Positions 1 to 10,219 of a DNA stretch of 64,000 nucleotides are shown here, in pieces (the first letter of the stretch is position 1; every line of letters starts with the position of its first letter). The position numbers and the translations under genes were made by a program. Below the pieces are notes generated by a model. It searched no databases. It worked only from the letters and a program-made list of their open reading frames with translations, and was not told where the DNA came from. The DNA is from Burkholderia oklahomensis C6786 (GTDB taxonomy: Bacteria; Pseudomonadota; Gammaproteobacteria; Burkholderiales; Burkholderiaceae), in contig NZ_CP009555.1 of NCBI RefSeq assembly GCF_000959365.1, forward strand, positions 3,162,001 to 3,226,000. The letters run 5' to 3'.

Positions 1-639
1 GGTCGTCGTCACGTTCGCGGCCGCCCGTTCCGAATAGTCGCGCGCGGACGATGCCGGCGCGGCCGCCGATTTCGCCTTCGGCGGCGTGATGATCTTCTGC
101 AGGTCCGAAAGGCGCTGCGCGGTCGCGCCGCTCGTACGGCCGAGCGCGCGCGCGCGCTTGTACGATTCGGCCGCGAGGCGCAGGTACAGGTCGCCCAGGT
201 TCTCGTAGGCGAGGCCGTAGTTCGGGTTTGCCTGCGTCGCCGTGACGAGCGCGCTGCGCGCTTCGTCGTAGCGGCCGTGCTTCGCGTAGAGCGCCGCCAG
301 GTTGTTGTAGGGTTCCGGCAGCTCCGGGTAGGATTGTGTCAGCTCGACGAACTGCTTGATCGCGTCGTCGTCGCGGTTCAGGCGCGCGAGCACGGTGCCG
401 CGCTTGAACTGCGCCTGCACGTCGCGCGGATTCGACGCGATGCGCGCGTCGAGCTGGGCGAGCGCCTGCGTCCAGTTCCGGCTCGCGATCGACGCGTCGA
501 TTTCCGGCGTGCCGTCGGTGGGGGCGGGCGCTTTCTGCGCAAGGGCCGCCGCGCCTGGAAAGAGCGCGAGCGCGGCGCTCACGGCGGCGGTCGCAACAAG
601 GGTCGCAGCGCTCGGCGCACGGCCGCGGGAAGGTTTCAT
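1..639 (-). CDS. TPR-repeat exported protein (C-terminus beyond window)
   Basis: The frame reads open from an ATG at 639 to the left edge, so only the first 213 codons are present. The start MKPSRGRAPSAATLVATAAV leads into a hydrophobic Ala-rich stretch ending near AALAQ, a plausible signal peptide. Residues about 45-160 carry tetratricopeptide-like repeats (for example QFKRGTVLARLNRDDDAIKQ and PYNNLAALYAKHGRYDEARS), followed by a low-complexity Ala/Pro/Lys linker. TPR proteins are protein-protein scaffolds; a periplasmic or envelope location is inferred from the leader. It is transcribed away from cysS. No specific function can be assigned from this part. Confidence 0.75.
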   Translation of the reverse strand, partial: MKPSRGRAPSAATLVATAAVSAALALFPGAAALAQKAPAPTDGTPEIDASIASRNWTQALAQLDARIASNPRDVQAQFKRGTVLARLNRDDDAIKQFVELTQSYPELPEPYNNLAALYAKHGRYDEARSALVTATQANPNYGLAYENLGDLYLRLAAESYKRARALGRTSGATAQRLSDLQKIITPPKAKSAAAPASSARDYSERAAANVTTT

Positions 640-869
640 AGGCTCAAATCGGAATGTTATACTCCGACCCATTCTAACAAATCGTCCGCGCGTTCCGGCG
701 AGCCGCGGATAGTCTTTGCCTCTCGTGGCCGTCACCGCTTCGCTTGCGGATCGATCGCCGCATGTCACCCGAGGAAGCGCACGGCGCGCGGCCCAGCCAG
801 AAATCCTGTCGGGTGCCGCATGCACGGCGAGCATCGCCAGGCGGTTTCCTTCGGCTCACTTTCGTCTCT

Positions 870-2267
870 ATGGAATCACTGCGCATCTACAACACGCTCG
901 CGCGTGACAAGCAAGTTTTCGTGCCGCGGCAGCCCGGCGAAGTGCGGATGTACGTCTGCGGGATCACCGTCTACGACTACTGCCATATCGGACACGCGCG
1001 GATGGTGGTCGTGTTCGATCTCGTCCAGCGCTGGCTGCGCGCGATCGGCTACCGCGTGACGTACGTGCGCAACATCACCGACATCGACGACAAGATCATC
1101 CGCCGCGCGGTCGAGAACGGCGAGACGATCAGGTCGCTGACGAGCCGCTTCACCGACGCGATGAACGCGGACTTCGACGCGCTCGGCGTCGAGCGTCCGG
1201 ACATCGAGCCGCGCGCGACCGAGTTCATTCCGCAGATGCTCGGGATGATCGAGAAGCTCGAGGCGAACGGCTACGCATACCAGGCGAAGGACGGCGACGT
1301 CAATTACTCGGTGCGCAAGTTCGCGGGCTACGGCAAGCTGTCCGGCAAGTCGCTCGAGGACCTGCGCGCGGGCGAGCGCGTCGCCGCGAACGACGCGAAG
1401 GAAGACCCGCTCGATTTCGTGTTGTGGAAGCGCGCGAAGCCGGAAGAGCCGGTGGGCGCTTCGTGGGATTCGAAGTACGGCCTGGGCCGTCCGGGCTGGC
1501 ACATCGAATGCTCGGCGATGGGCTGCACGCTGCTCGGCGAGCATTTCGACATCCACGGCGGCGGTCAGGATCTGCAGTTCCCGCACCACGAGAACGAGAT
1601 CGCGCAGAGCGAGGGTGCGACCGGACAAACTTTCGTCAATTATTGGATGCACAACGGCTTCGTGCAGGTCGATAGTGAGAAGATGTCGAAGTCGCTCGGC
1701 AACTTCTTCACGATCCGCGAAGTGCTCGAGAATTTCGATGCCGAAGTCGTGCGCTTCTTCATCGTGCGCACGCACTACCGTTCGCCGCTCAACTACAGCG
1801 ACGTTCACCTCGACGATGCGCGCGCGTCGCTCACGCGTCTTTACACGGCGCTGAAGGACGCGACGCCCGATTCTGCGCCGCTCGATTGGAACGAGGCGCA
1901 TGCGCGGCGTTTCGCGGCCGCGATGAACGACGACTTCAACACGCCGGTCGCGGTCGCCGTGCTGTTCGAGCTCGCGACCGAGGTGAACCGCACGCGCGAT
2001 CCGGCGCTCGCGCGCCAGCTCGGGCGGCTCGCGGGCCTGCTCGGCCTGCTCGGCCGGGAGCCGCGCGAGTTCCTGCAGCAGGCGGCGGGCACGCCGCGCG
2101 CAGGCGCGCTCGAGCCCGAAGAGATCGAAGCGAAGATCGCCGCGCGCGTCGCGGCGAAGCGGGCGAAGAACTATGCCGAAGCGGACCGGATCCGGGCGGA
2201 GCTGCTCGAAGCCGGAATCGCACTTGAAGACAAACCGGGCGGATCGACCGAGTGGCGTCGCGTATGA
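870..2267 (+). CDS. cysS: Cysteinyl-tRNA synthetase
   Basis: Class I aminoacyl-tRNA synthetase that charges tRNA-Cys in the cytosol. The ATG at 870 ([15 protein letters not shown]) gives 465 residues, the usual CysRS length; the reading frame is open further upstream but that part has no family similarity. Visible signatures are the Zn-ligand Cys and HIGH-like motif in [19 protein letters not shown], a second Zn region around GWHIECSAM and [14 protein letters not shown], and the KMSKS loop EKMSKSLGN. The C-terminal DALR-like helical region ends with a short basic tail. It is a core housekeeping gene with ordinary composition. Confidence 0.97.
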   Translation: MESLRIYNTLARDKQVFVPRQPGEVRMYVCGITVYDYCHIGHARMVVVFDLVQRWLRAIGYRVTYVRNITDIDDKIIRRAVENGETIRSLTSRFTDAMNADFDALGVERPDIEPRATEFIPQMLGMIEKLEANGYAYQAKDGDVNYSVRKFAGYGKLSGKSLEDLRAGERVAANDAKEDPLDFVLWKRAKPEEPVGASWDSKYGLGRPGWHIECSAMGCTLLGEHFDIHGGGQDLQFPHHENEIAQSEGATGQTFVNYWMHNGFVQVDSEKMSKSLGNFFTIREVLENFDAEVVRFFIVRTHYRSPLNYSDVHLDDARASLTRLYTALKDATPDSAPLDWNEAHARRFAAAMNDDFNTPVAVAVLFELATEVNRTRDPALARQLGRLAGLLGLLGREPREFLQQAAGTPRAGALEPEEIEAKIAARVAAKRAKNYAEADRIRAELLEAGIALEDKPGGSTEWRRV

Positions 2268-2314
2268 GCGCGCATTGTCTGTCCCACTGATCGACTCGCC
2301 AGGTAGGAGGCTAG

Positions 2315-3253
2315 ATGGCAACGGCCAGAAAAGCGCCGGCTAAGCGTGCGGCGGCGCAGCCGCCGATAGCGGCCAAGCGGGCCGGCGCGCGTGCGCCGGC
2401 GGTGCACAAGGCGAGCGCGAAGCGCGCGGCGCCGAACGGCGCGGCCAATGGCGCCGCGCACAAGCCGAGCTTGCGTGCGGCGGCCGCGAAGTCGTCGCGC
2501 GCGAAGGTCGACGGCGAGCGGGCCGCCGATGCGCTGCCGCGCGAGACCGTCGCCGCGGCAGCGGAGCCGGGCATGCGCAAGGCGCGCGTGTCGGAGGCCG
2601 CCGTGCCGGTGCAGCTCACCGACGCCGAGATGGTCGCGCGCCCGCCTTACTGGGACAAGGCGTGCGCCGATCTCGTCAAGCGCGACCGGATCCTGAAGAA
2701 ACTGATTCCGAAGTTCGGCCCGGCGCATCTCGTCAAGCGCGGCGACTCGTTCGTCACGCTCGCGCGCTCGGTCGTCGGCCAGCAGATCTCGGTCGCGGCC
2801 GCGCAGTCGGTATGGGTCAAGATCGAGACCGCCTGCCCGAAGCTCGCGCCGCCGCAGGTCATCAAGCTCGGCCAGGAAAAATTGATCGCGTGCGGTCTGT
2901 CGAAGCGCAAGTCGGAATATATTCTCGATCTGGCCCAGCACTTCGTGTCGGGCGCGCTTCACGTCGACAAATGGGCGACGATGGACGACGAGGACGTGAT
3001 CGCGGAGCTCACGCAGATCCGCGGGATCGGCCGCTGGACCGCCGAGATGTTCCTGATCTTCAACCTGTCGCGGCCGGACGTGCTGCCGCTCGACGATCTC
3101 GGGCTCATCCGCGCGATCAGCGTCAATTACTTCAGCGGGGAGCCCGTCACGCGCAGCGAGGCGCGCGAAGTGGCGGCGAACTGGGAGCCGTGGCGGACGG
3201 TCGCCACCTGGTATATGTGGCGCAGTCTCGATCCGCTGACGGCCAATAGCTGA
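2315..3253 (+). CDS. DNA-3-methyladenine glycosylase II (AlkA-type, HhH-GPD family)
   Basis: Base-excision repair glycosylase removing alkylated purines. The helix-hairpin-helix and GPD region is clear at residues about 225-270: [17 protein letters not shown], then a loop with the catalytic Asp in [13 protein letters not shown]. The domain starts near residue 100 ([19 protein letters not shown] region, then [18 protein letters not shown]). The first ~100 residues are an Ala/Lys/Arg-rich low-complexity extension ([20 protein letters not shown]), as in other Burkholderia copies, probably disordered and possibly DNA-binding. The start at 2315 has a good ribosome site (AGGTAGGAGG upstream). It lies between cysS and accA in the same orientation. 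Confidence 0.9.
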   Translation: MATARKAPAKRAAAQPPIAAKRAGARAPAVHKASAKRAAPNGAANGAAHKPSLRAAAAKSSRAKVDGERAADALPRETVAAAAEPGMRKARVSEAAVPVQLTDAEMVARPPYWDKACADLVKRDRILKKLIPKFGPAHLVKRGDSFVTLARSVVGQQISVAAAQSVWVKIETACPKLAPPQVIKLGQEKLIACGLSKRKSEYILDLAQHFVSGALHVDKWATMDDEDVIAELTQIRGIGRWTAEMFLIFNLSRPDVLPLDDLGLIRAISVNYFSGEPVTRSEAREVAANWEPWRTVATWYMWRSLDPLTANS

Positions 3254-3356
3254 TTGGGGCTATTGCTTTTCGCTATTCGATAGTTGCGGCCCGGTCTTGC
3301 AGCAGGCAAGCGCGGTTAGAATACGCGCTGCCGCAAGACTCAAGGATTTCAAACAC

Positions 3357-4328
3357 ATGAAGACCACATTTCTGGATTTCGAGCAGCCGATCGCCGAACT
3401 CGAGGCGAAAATCGAAGAACTGCGCTTCGTGCAGGACGACTCGGCTGTCGACATTTCGGAAGAGATCGAGCGGCTGTCGAAAAAGAGCCAGCAGCTCACG
3501 AAGGATCTGTACGCGAACCTGACGCCGTGGCAGGTGTCGCAGATCGCGCGCCATCCGCAGCGGCCGTACACGCTCGATTACGTGGGCGAGCTCTTCACCG
3601 ATTTCCACGAACTGCACGGCGACCGCGCGTTCGCCGACGATCAGTCGATCGTCGGCGGCCTTGCCCGTTTCAACGGCCATGCGTGCATGGTGATCGGTCA
3701 TCAGAAGGGCCGCGACACGAAGGAACGCGCCGCGCGCAATTTCGGGATGCCGCGTCCGGAAGGCTATCGGAAGGCGGAGCGCCTGATGCGCGTCGCGGAA
3801 AAGTTCGGGCTGCCGATCTTCACGTTCGTCGACACGCCGGGCGCGTATCCGGGCGTCGGCGCGGAAGAGCGCGGCCAGTCCGAGGCGATCGGCCGCAATC
3901 TGTACGTGATGGCCGAGCTGAAGACGCCGATCGTCACGACGGTGATCGGCGAGGGCGGCTCGGGCGGCGCGCTCGCGATCGCAGTCGCCGATACGGTGAT
4001 GATGCTCCAGTTCTCGACGTACTCGGTGATCTCGCCGGAAGGCTGCGCGTCGATTCTGTGGAAGAGCGCGGCGAAGGCGCCGGAAGCGGCCGAGGCACTC
4101 GGCCTGACCGCGCATCGCTTGAAGGCGCTCGGCCTCATCGACAAGATCGTCAACGAGCCGCTCGGCGGCGCGCACCGCGATCCGAAGGGGATGGCCGCGC
4201 TGCTGCGCCGTGCGCTCGCCGATTCGCTGCGCCAGTTCCAGGGCATGAGCATCGACGCGCTGCGCGAGCGCCGCTTCGAACGCCTGATGGCCTACGGCAA
4301 GTTCAAGGAAACGACGCCGGGCGCATGA
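3357..4328 (+). CDS. accA: Acetyl-CoA carboxylase carboxyltransferase subunit alpha
   Basis: Alpha subunit of the carboxyltransferase half of acetyl-CoA carboxylase, which pairs with AccD to transfer CO2 from carboxybiotin to acetyl-CoA in the first step of fatty acid synthesis. The ATG at 3357 ([20 protein letters not shown]) gives 323 residues, the expected length; upstream in-frame codons are not conserved. The N-terminal coiled helix is followed by the crotonase-like core with [18 protein letters not shown], the conserved [18 protein letters not shown] motif and the glycine-rich [15 protein letters not shown] loop. It lies upstream of tilS, 43 bp apart, so co-transcription is likely. Confidence 0.97.
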   Translation: MKTTFLDFEQPIAELEAKIEELRFVQDDSAVDISEEIERLSKKSQQLTKDLYANLTPWQVSQIARHPQRPYTLDYVGELFTDFHELHGDRAFADDQSIVGGLARFNGHACMVIGHQKGRDTKERAARNFGMPRPEGYRKAERLMRVAEKFGLPIFTFVDTPGAYPGVGAEERGQSEAIGRNLYVMAELKTPIVTTVIGEGGSGGALAIAVADTVMMLQFSTYSVISPEGCASILWKSAAKAPEAAEALGLTAHRLKALGLIDKIVNEPLGGAHRDPKGMAALLRRALADSLRQFQGMSIDALRERRFERLMAYGKFKETTPGA

Positions 4329-4371
4329 GCGCCGGGTCGTCGACTCACGAGGCGCGACGCGCCTTCCCGCT

Positions 4372-5847
4372 GTGATCCCTCCGCATGAATTTTCCGCCGA
4401 TCGCGTCGTGCTGGACGCGATCGGCGTCGCGCTGTCCGCGTTGCCGCACGATGCGCGGATCGCGCTCGCGTATAGCGGCGGCCTCGATTCGACCGTGCTG
4501 CTGCACGCGGCCGCGCGCATCGCGGGCGCCGAGCGCTGTGTCGCGCTGCACGTGCACCACGGCTTGAGCCCGAACGCCGACGCATGGCTTGCGCATTGCG
4601 CGGAAACGGCGGATGCGCTCGGCGTGCGGTTCGACGCGGCGCACGTCGACGTGCCGCGCGCGAGCGGCCAGGGCGTCGAGGCGAGCGCGCGCGACGCGCG
4701 CTATCGCGCGCTCGAGACGATGTGCGCGCGGCACGGCGCGCGCGCGCTGTGGCTCGCGCAGCATGCGGACGATCAGGCGGAGACGGTGCTGCTGCAATTG
4801 CTGCGCGGCGCGGGCATCGCCGGGCTGGCGGCGATGGCGCCGCAGTATCGGCCGGCATCGACTGACGTCGTGCGCATGCGGCCGCTCCTGCACTTGCTGC
4901 GCGCGCAGCTCGAGCGGTACGCGCAGCAGCACGCGCTGCGCTGGATCGACGACGAATCGAACGCGAACACGCGCTATGCGCGCAATGCGCTGCGCGTCGA
5001 CGTGCTGCCCGCGCTCGCGCCGCACTTTCCCGGTTTTCGCGACGCGCTCGGCCGCACCGCGCAGCACGCGGCGGCCGCGCAGCGGCTGCTCGACGACCTC
5101 GCCGCGATCGATCTGCGCGCGGTCGCACGCGAAGACGGCCGCGCGCTGTCGCGCGATGCGCTCGTCGCGCTCGACGACGAGCGCGGCGCGAATCTGCTGC
5201 GCTACTGGATGCGCTCGCTCGGGCTGCCGGGCGCGTCGGCCGCGCGTCTTGCGGAGATGATGAAGCAGTTGCGCGCGGCGCGCGACGCGCATGCGCTGCG
5301 CGTCGATCACGCGGGTTGGCGCTTGCGTCTTTATCGCGACGACGTTCAATGGGAAGCGGGCGAGGGCGCGAAATCGGCCGCTGCGCAATCCGCCGGGGCG
5401 CAAGTAGCCGATCGCGATGCGCTCGACGACGACGACGCGACCGATGCCGTCCGCGCCGCGTCGCACCCGGAGAGCGTGCTCGTGTGGCGCGGGCAGGAGG
5501 TCTGGCATCTGCCCGCGTGGCGCGGCACGTATGTGTTCCGTCCCGCGCATGCGCATGAGCACGACGCGGTGCCGGAGGCGCTGCTCGCCGCCGCCGACCT
5601 GCATGCGCGCGCGCGCGCGGGCGGCGAGCGGATGCGCACGTGGCAGGGCGGGCCCGGACGCACGCTGAAGAATCTGTTCCAGGAGCGCGGCGTGCCGGCG
5701 TGGCAGCGCGACGTGCCGCTGCTGTACGTCGGCGATCGACTGCTGTTTGTGCCGCGCGTCGGCGTGAACCGCGCGGTGCACGACGGCGCCGATGCGCCGG
5801 GCGGCTGGCGGTGCATCGAGTGGCAACCGGACATGCTGATCGCATAA
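4372..5847 (+). CDS. tilS: tRNA(Ile)-lysidine synthase
   Basis: ATP-dependent enzyme that modifies C34 of the minor tRNA-Ile (CAU) to lysidine, so that it reads AUA. The N-terminal PP-loop is plain at residues about 30-40 (LAYSGGLDSTVLLHAA), followed by LHVHHGLSPNADAW and LAQHADDQAETVLLQLLRG, typical of TilS. The C-terminal substrate-binding domain includes RAGGERMRTWQGGPGRTLKN and FQERGVPAWQRDVPLLY. Length 491 residues, slightly long for the family because of acidic and Ala-rich inserts (for example around 370-400). The start used is a GTG at 4372; the ATG 13 bp downstream is out of frame. Confidence 0.94.
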   Translation: MIPPHEFSADRVVLDAIGVALSALPHDARIALAYSGGLDSTVLLHAAARIAGAERCVALHVHHGLSPNADAWLAHCAETADALGVRFDAAHVDVPRASGQGVEASARDARYRALETMCARHGARALWLAQHADDQAETVLLQLLRGAGIAGLAAMAPQYRPASTDVVRMRPLLHLLRAQLERYAQQHALRWIDDESNANTRYARNALRVDVLPALAPHFPGFRDALGRTAQHAAAAQRLLDDLAAIDLRAVAREDGRALSRDALVALDDERGANLLRYWMRSLGLPGASAARLAEMMKQLRAARDAHALRVDHAGWRLRLYRDDVQWEAGEGAKSAAAQSAGAQVADRDALDDDDATDAVRAASHPESVLVWRGQEVWHLPAWRGTYVFRPAHAHEHDAVPEALLAAADLHARARAGGERMRTWQGGPGRTLKNLFQERGVPAWQRDVPLLYVGDRLLFVPRVGVNRAVHDGADAPGGWRCIEWQPDMLIA

Positions 5848-6189
5848 CGCGCCGCATCTGCTCGCATGCGGCGGCGGTCGCGTATGCGGTGTCGGGACAA
5901 AAAGGTTGCGACCCGGCCTGCCGGCGTCCGCGCGGCTTGTCAAGCAGCCGTCGATCGGGTACGCTCAAGTGTTTGCTCGGCTCGATTTTCGAGCGTTTTG
6001 TGCAGGTTTTCCGCGTGACGTACCCGGTTTGCGCGGCCTGATCCGCCTTTTCCGGGCAAATCGCCACGCCCGCGTGCTGCGCCCCAGCCGTTCTCTCCGT
6101 CGTCCGTCCACAGCCACAAGCCGCGTGACCGAACGGCACCGCGGTCTGTCCAGTACGCCCGTGCGGCCTCTCTTCAGTTCTGAACGACA
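5848..6189. other. Intergenic region upstream of lysC
   Basis: About 340 bp between tilS and lysC. I see no convincing gene or known riboswitch class. The lysC promoter should lie here, but no clear -10/-35 pair stands out. Confidence 0.4.
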
Positions 6190-7440
6190 ATGGCACTCAT
6201 CGTACATAAATACGGCGGCACTTCGATGGGCTCGGTCGAGCGCATCAAGAACGTCGCGAAACGCGTCGCAAAATGGCATCAGGCCGGGCACCAGATGGTG
6301 GTCGTGCCGTCCGCGATGTCCGGCGAAACGAACCGTCTGCTCGGCCTCGCAAAAGAGATTTCGAGCCAGCCGAGCCCGCGCGAACTCGACGTGATCGCAG
6401 CGACGGGCGAACAGGTCAGCGTCGGCCTGCTGTCGATCGCGCTGCAGGAAATCGGCGTCGAGGCCGTGAGCTACGCCGGCTGGCAGGTGCCGATCAAGAC
6501 CGACAGCGCGTACACGAAGGCGCGCATCCATTCGATCGAAGACGAGCGCGTGCGCCGCGATCTCGACGCGGGCAAGGTCGTCATCATCACGGGTTTCCAG
6601 GGCGTCGATCCGGACGGCCACATCACGACGCTCGGCCGCGGCGGCTCGGACACGTCGGCGGTCGCGGTCGCGGCGGCGCTCGAAGCCGACGAATGCCTGA
6701 TCTATACGGACGTCGACGGCGTGTACACAACCGATCCGCGCGTCGTCGAAGAGGCGCGCCGGCTCGATAGCGTGACGTTCGAGGAAATGCTGGAAATGGC
6801 GAGCCTCGGCTCGAAGGTGCTGCAGATCCGCTCGGTCGAGTTCGCGGGCAAGTACCGCGTGAAGACGCGCGTACTGTCGAGCCTCACCGATCCGCTGATT
6901 CCGCTCGACGACGAGATGCGCTCGGGCACCCTGATTACTTTTGAAGAAGACGAGACCATGGAAAAGGCAGTCATTTCCGGTATTGCGTTTCAGCGCGACG
7001 AAGCGCGCATCGCGGTGATGGGCGTGCCCGACAAGCCGGGTATCGCATACCAGATCCTCGGCCCGGTGGCGGACTCGAACATCGACGTCGACATGATCAT
7101 CCAGAACCAGAGCGTCGAAGGGAAGACCGACTTCACGTTCACGGTCGGCCGCGGCGACTACCAGAAGGCGATGGACATCCTGACGAACCAGGTGAAGGGG
7201 CACGTGAACGCCGAGCAGGTGCTGGGCGATCCGAAGGTGTCGAAGGTGTCGGTGGTCGGCGTCGGGATGCGTTCGCACGTCGGCGTTGCGAGCACGATGT
7301 TCCGCACGCTGTCGGAAGAGGGCATCAACATCCAGATGATTTCGACGTCCGAAATCAAGATTTCGGTGCTGATCGACGAGAAATACATGGAATTGGCAGT
7401 CCGCGCGCTGCACAAGGCATTCGAGCTCGATCAGGCGTGA
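6190..7440 (+). CDS. lysC: Aspartate kinase
   Basis: Phosphorylates aspartate, the committed step to Lys, Thr, Met and diaminopimelate. 416 residues, matching the beta-proteobacterial single-function enzyme. The N-terminal amino-acid-kinase domain begins [20 protein letters not shown] (KYGGTS motif) and contains [20 protein letters not shown] and [13 protein letters not shown]. The C-terminal half carries two ACT domains ([35 protein letters not shown]), which normally bind Lys/Thr for feedback control. Aspartyl phosphate leads to aspartate semialdehyde, a metabolite that may also feed the biosynthetic cluster at the right end of the window. Confidence 0.97.
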   Translation: MALIVHKYGGTSMGSVERIKNVAKRVAKWHQAGHQMVVVPSAMSGETNRLLGLAKEISSQPSPRELDVIAATGEQVSVGLLSIALQEIGVEAVSYAGWQVPIKTDSAYTKARIHSIEDERVRRDLDAGKVVIITGFQGVDPDGHITTLGRGGSDTSAVAVAAALEADECLIYTDVDGVYTTDPRVVEEARRLDSVTFEEMLEMASLGSKVLQIRSVEFAGKYRVKTRVLSSLTDPLIPLDDEMRSGTLITFEEDETMEKAVISGIAFQRDEARIAVMGVPDKPGIAYQILGPVADSNIDVDMIIQNQSVEGKTDFTFTVGRGDYQKAMDILTNQVKGHVNAEQVLGDPKVSKVSVVGVGMRSHVGVASTMFRTLSEEGINIQMISTSEIKISVLIDEKYMELAVRALHKAFELDQA

Positions 7441-7443
7441 TGA

Positions 7444-7484
7444 AATTTCCGTGACGCACTGAAAGAAAATGCGTCGCGGAAATT
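7444..7484 (+). terminator. Long hairpin just after lysC
   Basis: Stem 7444-7458 pairs with 7470-7484 over 15 bp with one G-U pair, around an A-rich loop of 11 nt, three bases after the lysC stop. There is no proper U-run after it, so it may be a 3' processing or stabilising hairpin rather than an intrinsic terminator. Confidence 0.5.
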
Positions 7485-7554
7485 GACCTTGGCCCCGTAA
7501 CCCTATAGAATCTCGGTTTCGTCGCGCTGCCTCCCTGGCGCGAGCGAAGGTTTG

Positions 7555-7648
7555 GGAGACGTGGCCGAGAGGTCGAAGGCACTCCCCTGCTAAGGGAGCA
7601 TCTGGGCCAAAACCTGGATCGAGGGTTCGAATCCCTCCGTCTCCGCCA
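7555..7648 (+). tRNA. tRNA-Ser (anticodon GCU)
   Basis: The acceptor arm GGAGACG (7555-7561) pairs with CGTCTCC (7638-7644), followed by discriminator G and an encoded CCA. The anticodon stem CTCCC/GGGAG encloses the loop CTGCTAA, giving anticodon GCU (codons AGC/AGU). A long variable arm and the GGTTCGAATCC T-loop show the class II form expected for serine. tRNA genes are frequent integration sites for islands in this genus, and accessory DNA starts immediately downstream. Confidence 0.96.
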
Positions 7649-7661
7649 GAAGTGGCGGAAC

Positions 7662-7700
7662 AAGCCCCGCAAGTTCTCGGACTTGCGGGGCTTTTCTTTT
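7662..7700 (+). terminator. Rho-independent terminator of tRNA-Ser
   Basis: A perfect 12-bp stem, AAGCCCCGCAAG (7662-7673) and CTTGCGGGGCTT (7682-7693), with an 8-nt loop, followed by TTTCTTTT-type sequence. It lies 13 bases after the tRNA. Confidence 0.92.
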
Positions 7701-7712
7701 AAGCGTTACCCC

Positions 7713-7970
7713 ATGTCAGGTTTTCGCAGGGGCCAGCCCACGCGGCGGCTCAACCACGCATGCGAACCAAACTGCCGCGCTATCGAGTCGGTCAATCGCA
7801 TCTACAGCATCTACATTGAGGTGGCTCGAGACGTCGCTTCCGGCGAGAAGTTCTTCATCGACTACGGACTGGAAATCGCCGAACCAGTCACCGAGTTGGC
7901 CCGTCGTGAATATGCTTGCCTCTGTGGAGCCTTAGGATGCCGAGGGGCGATGCTGGCATCTGGCGTATAA
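7713..7970 (+). pseudogene. SET-domain protein, C-terminal remnant
   Basis: Only about 85 residues remain (start MSGFRRGQPTRRLNHACEPN). NHACEPNC is the SET cofactor/substrate motif, GEKFFIDYGLE is the later conserved Tyr region, and YACLCGALGCRG is a Cys-rich post-SET zinc motif. SET proteins are lysine methyltransferases. The N-terminal half (GxGxFA-type motif and SAM site) is missing, so this fragment should not be active. Its position right behind a tRNA suggests a break made by integration or deletion. A short intact post-SET protein is less likely. Confidence 0.6.
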
Positions 7971-7990
7971 GTGATAACTTGAGCATCGTC

Positions 7991-8830
7991 TCAGACTACC
8001 CCGCGATCAGCGGCTCTGCCTCGCAACAATTCCAAAGCGAGCAGCAGACAGGTCGAGAAGACGATGAGGATCGTCGCGAGCGCGGCGATCGTCGGGCTGA
8101 TGTTCTCGCGAATGCCGGTGAACATCTGGCGCGGCAGCGTCGTCTGATCGGCGCCCGCGAGGAACAGCGTGACGACCACTTCGTCGAACGACGTCGCGAA
8201 CGCGAACAGCGCGCCCGACATCACGCCCGGCGCGATCACGGGCAGCGTCACGCGGAAGAATGTCGTCACCGGATTCGCGCCGAGCGACAGGCTCGCGCGC
8301 ACGAGGTTCTGATTGAAGCCCTGCAGCGTCGCGGCGACGGTCGTCACGACGAACGGCACGCCGAGCGCCGCGTGCGCGCAGATGAGCCCCGTGTACGTGT
8401 TCGCGAGGCCGAGCGGCGCGAAGAACAGATACATGCCGACGCCCATGACGACGACGGGCACGATCATCGGCGACAGCAGCACCGCCATCAGCAGGCCCTT
8501 GCCGCGAAAATCGCTTTTCGTCAGGCCGATCGCGGCGAGCGTGCCGAGCACGGTCGCGACGAGCGTCGCGGCGGGCGCCACGATGAAGCTGTTCTTCGCG
8601 GCCATCCGCCACTCGTCGGACGCGAGCAGGTTCTCGTACCAGCGCATCGAGAAGCCCGGGATCGGATAGACGAGGAACGTGCTCGACGAGAACGACAGCG
8701 GCACGATCGCGAGCACGGGCAGGATCAGATACAAGAGCGTCAGCACGACGAGGCCGCGCAGCGCGAAATGCCACGCACGCTCGGCAATCGACGCGTGCGG
8801 TGCAAAGAGCGGCTTCGCAAGCAGTTTCAT
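7991..8830 (-). CDS. Polyamine-type ABC transporter permease 2 (PotC/PotI-like)
   Basis: Inner-membrane permease of a spermidine/putrescine-type importer. From the ATG at 8830 (MKLLAKPLFAPHASIAERA), 279 residues with about six membrane spans (first LRGLVVLTLLYLILPVLAIV). The EAA-type cytoplasmic loop that contacts the ATPase is visible as VRASLSLGANPVTTFFRVTL. The frame is open further upstream, but that part overlaps permease 1 and is a shadow. It is the last gene of the four-gene leftward operon ATPase - binding protein - permease - permease. The substrate is not determined by sequence. Confidence 0.88.
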   Translation of the reverse strand: MKLLAKPLFAPHASIAERAWHFALRGLVVLTLLYLILPVLAIVPLSFSSSTFLVYPIPGFSMRWYENLLASDEWRMAAKNSFIVAPAATLVATVLGTLAAIGLTKSDFRGKGLLMAVLLSPMIVPVVVMGVGMYLFFAPLGLANTYTGLICAHAALGVPFVVTTVAATLQGFNQNLVRASLSLGANPVTTFFRVTLPVIAPGVMSGALFAFATSFDEVVVTLFLAGADQTTLPRQMFTGIRENISPTIAALATILIVFSTCLLLALELLRGRAADRGVV

Positions 8831-8859
8831 GTTCGTTTCCCTGGTTCGTCCGGTTTCGC

Positions 8860-10128
8860 TCAGCCGAGGCTCAATTGCGTGCGGGTGAAGCGGCCGTAGA
8901 GCGCGTACAGCGCGAGCGTCGCGGCGAGCAGCAGGCCGCCGAGCGCGCACGCCATCCCCCAGTTGATCGTCACGTTCGTGAAGTACGCGACGTAGTAGCT
9001 GACCATCTGATCGTTCGGACCGCCGAGCAACGCGGGCGTGATGTAGTAGCCGATCGCGAGAATGAACACGAGCAGCGCGCCCGCGCCGATGCCCGGATAG
9101 GTCTGCGGCACGTACACGCGCCAGAACGCGGCGAACGGGTGGCTGCCGAGCGACACCGCCGCGCGCTGATAGCTCGGCGGAATCGACTTCATCACGCTGT
9201 AGAGCGGCAGGATCATGAACGGCAGCAGGATGTGCGTCATCGAGATGTAGACGCCGACGCGATTGAACAGCAGCGCGAGCGGCTGCGAGATCAGCCCGAC
9301 GTCGATCAGCGCGCGATTGACGAGCCCTTCGCTTTGCAGCAGCACGATCCATGCGGCGACGCGCACGAGCACCGACGTCCAGAACGGAATCAGCACGAGG
9401 ATCATCGCGAGATTCGCGCGCCGCTCGGGCAGCGTCGAGATCCAGTACGCGAGCGGATAGCCGAGCAGCAGCGCGAACAGCGTGACCGCGAAGCCGATCA
9501 CGAGCGTGCGCCCGAAGATCGCGAGATAGATCGATTGATCGGGATCGGCGGGCACGACCCGGCCGAAGCCGTCCTGCCGGTGATCGAGTGCCGCGAGCAG
9601 ATAGAACGGCGAATAGCGGCCGCCGTTCTTCGCGATCGCCTGCCAGTAAGCGGGGTCGCCCCAGCGCTCGTCGAGCTCGATCAGCTTCGCGTGCGTCTGC
9701 GCGGGCGTGAGCGCCGCTTTCGCGTCGCCCGCCAACGGCATCGCGCGCGCGGTCTTCGCGACGAGCGACCGATAGCCGGGAATCTCGGTGTTCAGGCGCC
9801 GCGCGAGCGCGCCCATCGCCTCGCCGTCGGCGGCCTGCGTGAGATCGGCCGCGAGCGCCACGTAGGCGGCGTCGCCGGGCGGCGCCTTGCGGTCCCAGTC
9901 CGCGAGCGCGGCGACCGTATGCGGCAGCGCGGTCGCGATCTCGGGATTCTGCACGGCGCGCGTGAGCAGCGCGCCGATCGGGACCACGAACACGAGCAGC
10001 AGGAATATCGCGAGCGGCGCGACGAGCAGCAACGCCATCGCGCGCTTCCTGGCCTCGGCCGCTTTCAGTTCACGCTTGAGCGAGTGAGTCGGCGGCGCCG
10101 ACTGCGTAGCGATCGTCATCGTATTCAA
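8860..10128 (-). CDS. Polyamine-type ABC transporter permease 1 (PotB/PotH-like)
   Basis: First permease of the importer, 422 residues. It begins with a basic cytoplasmic tail (SLKRELKAAEARKRAMA) and a first span LLLVAPLAIFLLLVFVVPIG. It then has a large loop of ~120 residues (about 70-190), longer than E. coli PotB, before the remaining spans. The EAA loop reads QRAAVSLGSHPFAAFWRVYV. The 29-bp gap to permease 2 supports one transcript. GC is typical of the host genome here, in contrast to the ATPase end of the operon. Confidence 0.87.
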   Translation of the reverse strand: MNTMTIATQSAPPTHSLKRELKAAEARKRAMALLLVAPLAIFLLLVFVVPIGALLTRAVQNPEIATALPHTVAALADWDRKAPPGDAAYVALAADLTQAADGEAMGALARRLNTEIPGYRSLVAKTARAMPLAGDAKAALTPAQTHAKLIELDERWGDPAYWQAIAKNGGRYSPFYLLAALDHRQDGFGRVVPADPDQSIYLAIFGRTLVIGFAVTLFALLLGYPLAYWISTLPERRANLAMILVLIPFWTSVLVRVAAWIVLLQSEGLVNRALIDVGLISQPLALLFNRVGVYISMTHILLPFMILPLYSVMKSIPPSYQRAAVSLGSHPFAAFWRVYVPQTYPGIGAGALLVFILAIGYYITPALLGGPNDQMVSYYVAYFTNVTINWGMACALGGLLLAATLALYALYGRFTRTQLSLG

Positions 10129-10219
10129 CGGTAGTCTCCGGCCGAAACGCCGTTCGGAGGAACGCCGCGCGCGCCGCCGTGACGCGCGCGGCCGGTTGCT
10201 TCATCGGCTCACGCGGCCG

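Noticed and set aside
876..2321. Long minus-strand frames opposite cysS and many other core genes
   Set aside because: They are antisense shadows typical of GC-rich codon use; the plus-strand proteins carry complete family motifs.
5848..6189. Lysine riboswitch before lysC
   Set aside because: No recognisable lysine-riboswitch core; this control is typical of other phyla.
8800..10134. 444-codon plus-strand frame opposite the first permease
   Set aside because: Arg/His-rich composition without any motif; the opposite strand encodes a clear membrane permease.
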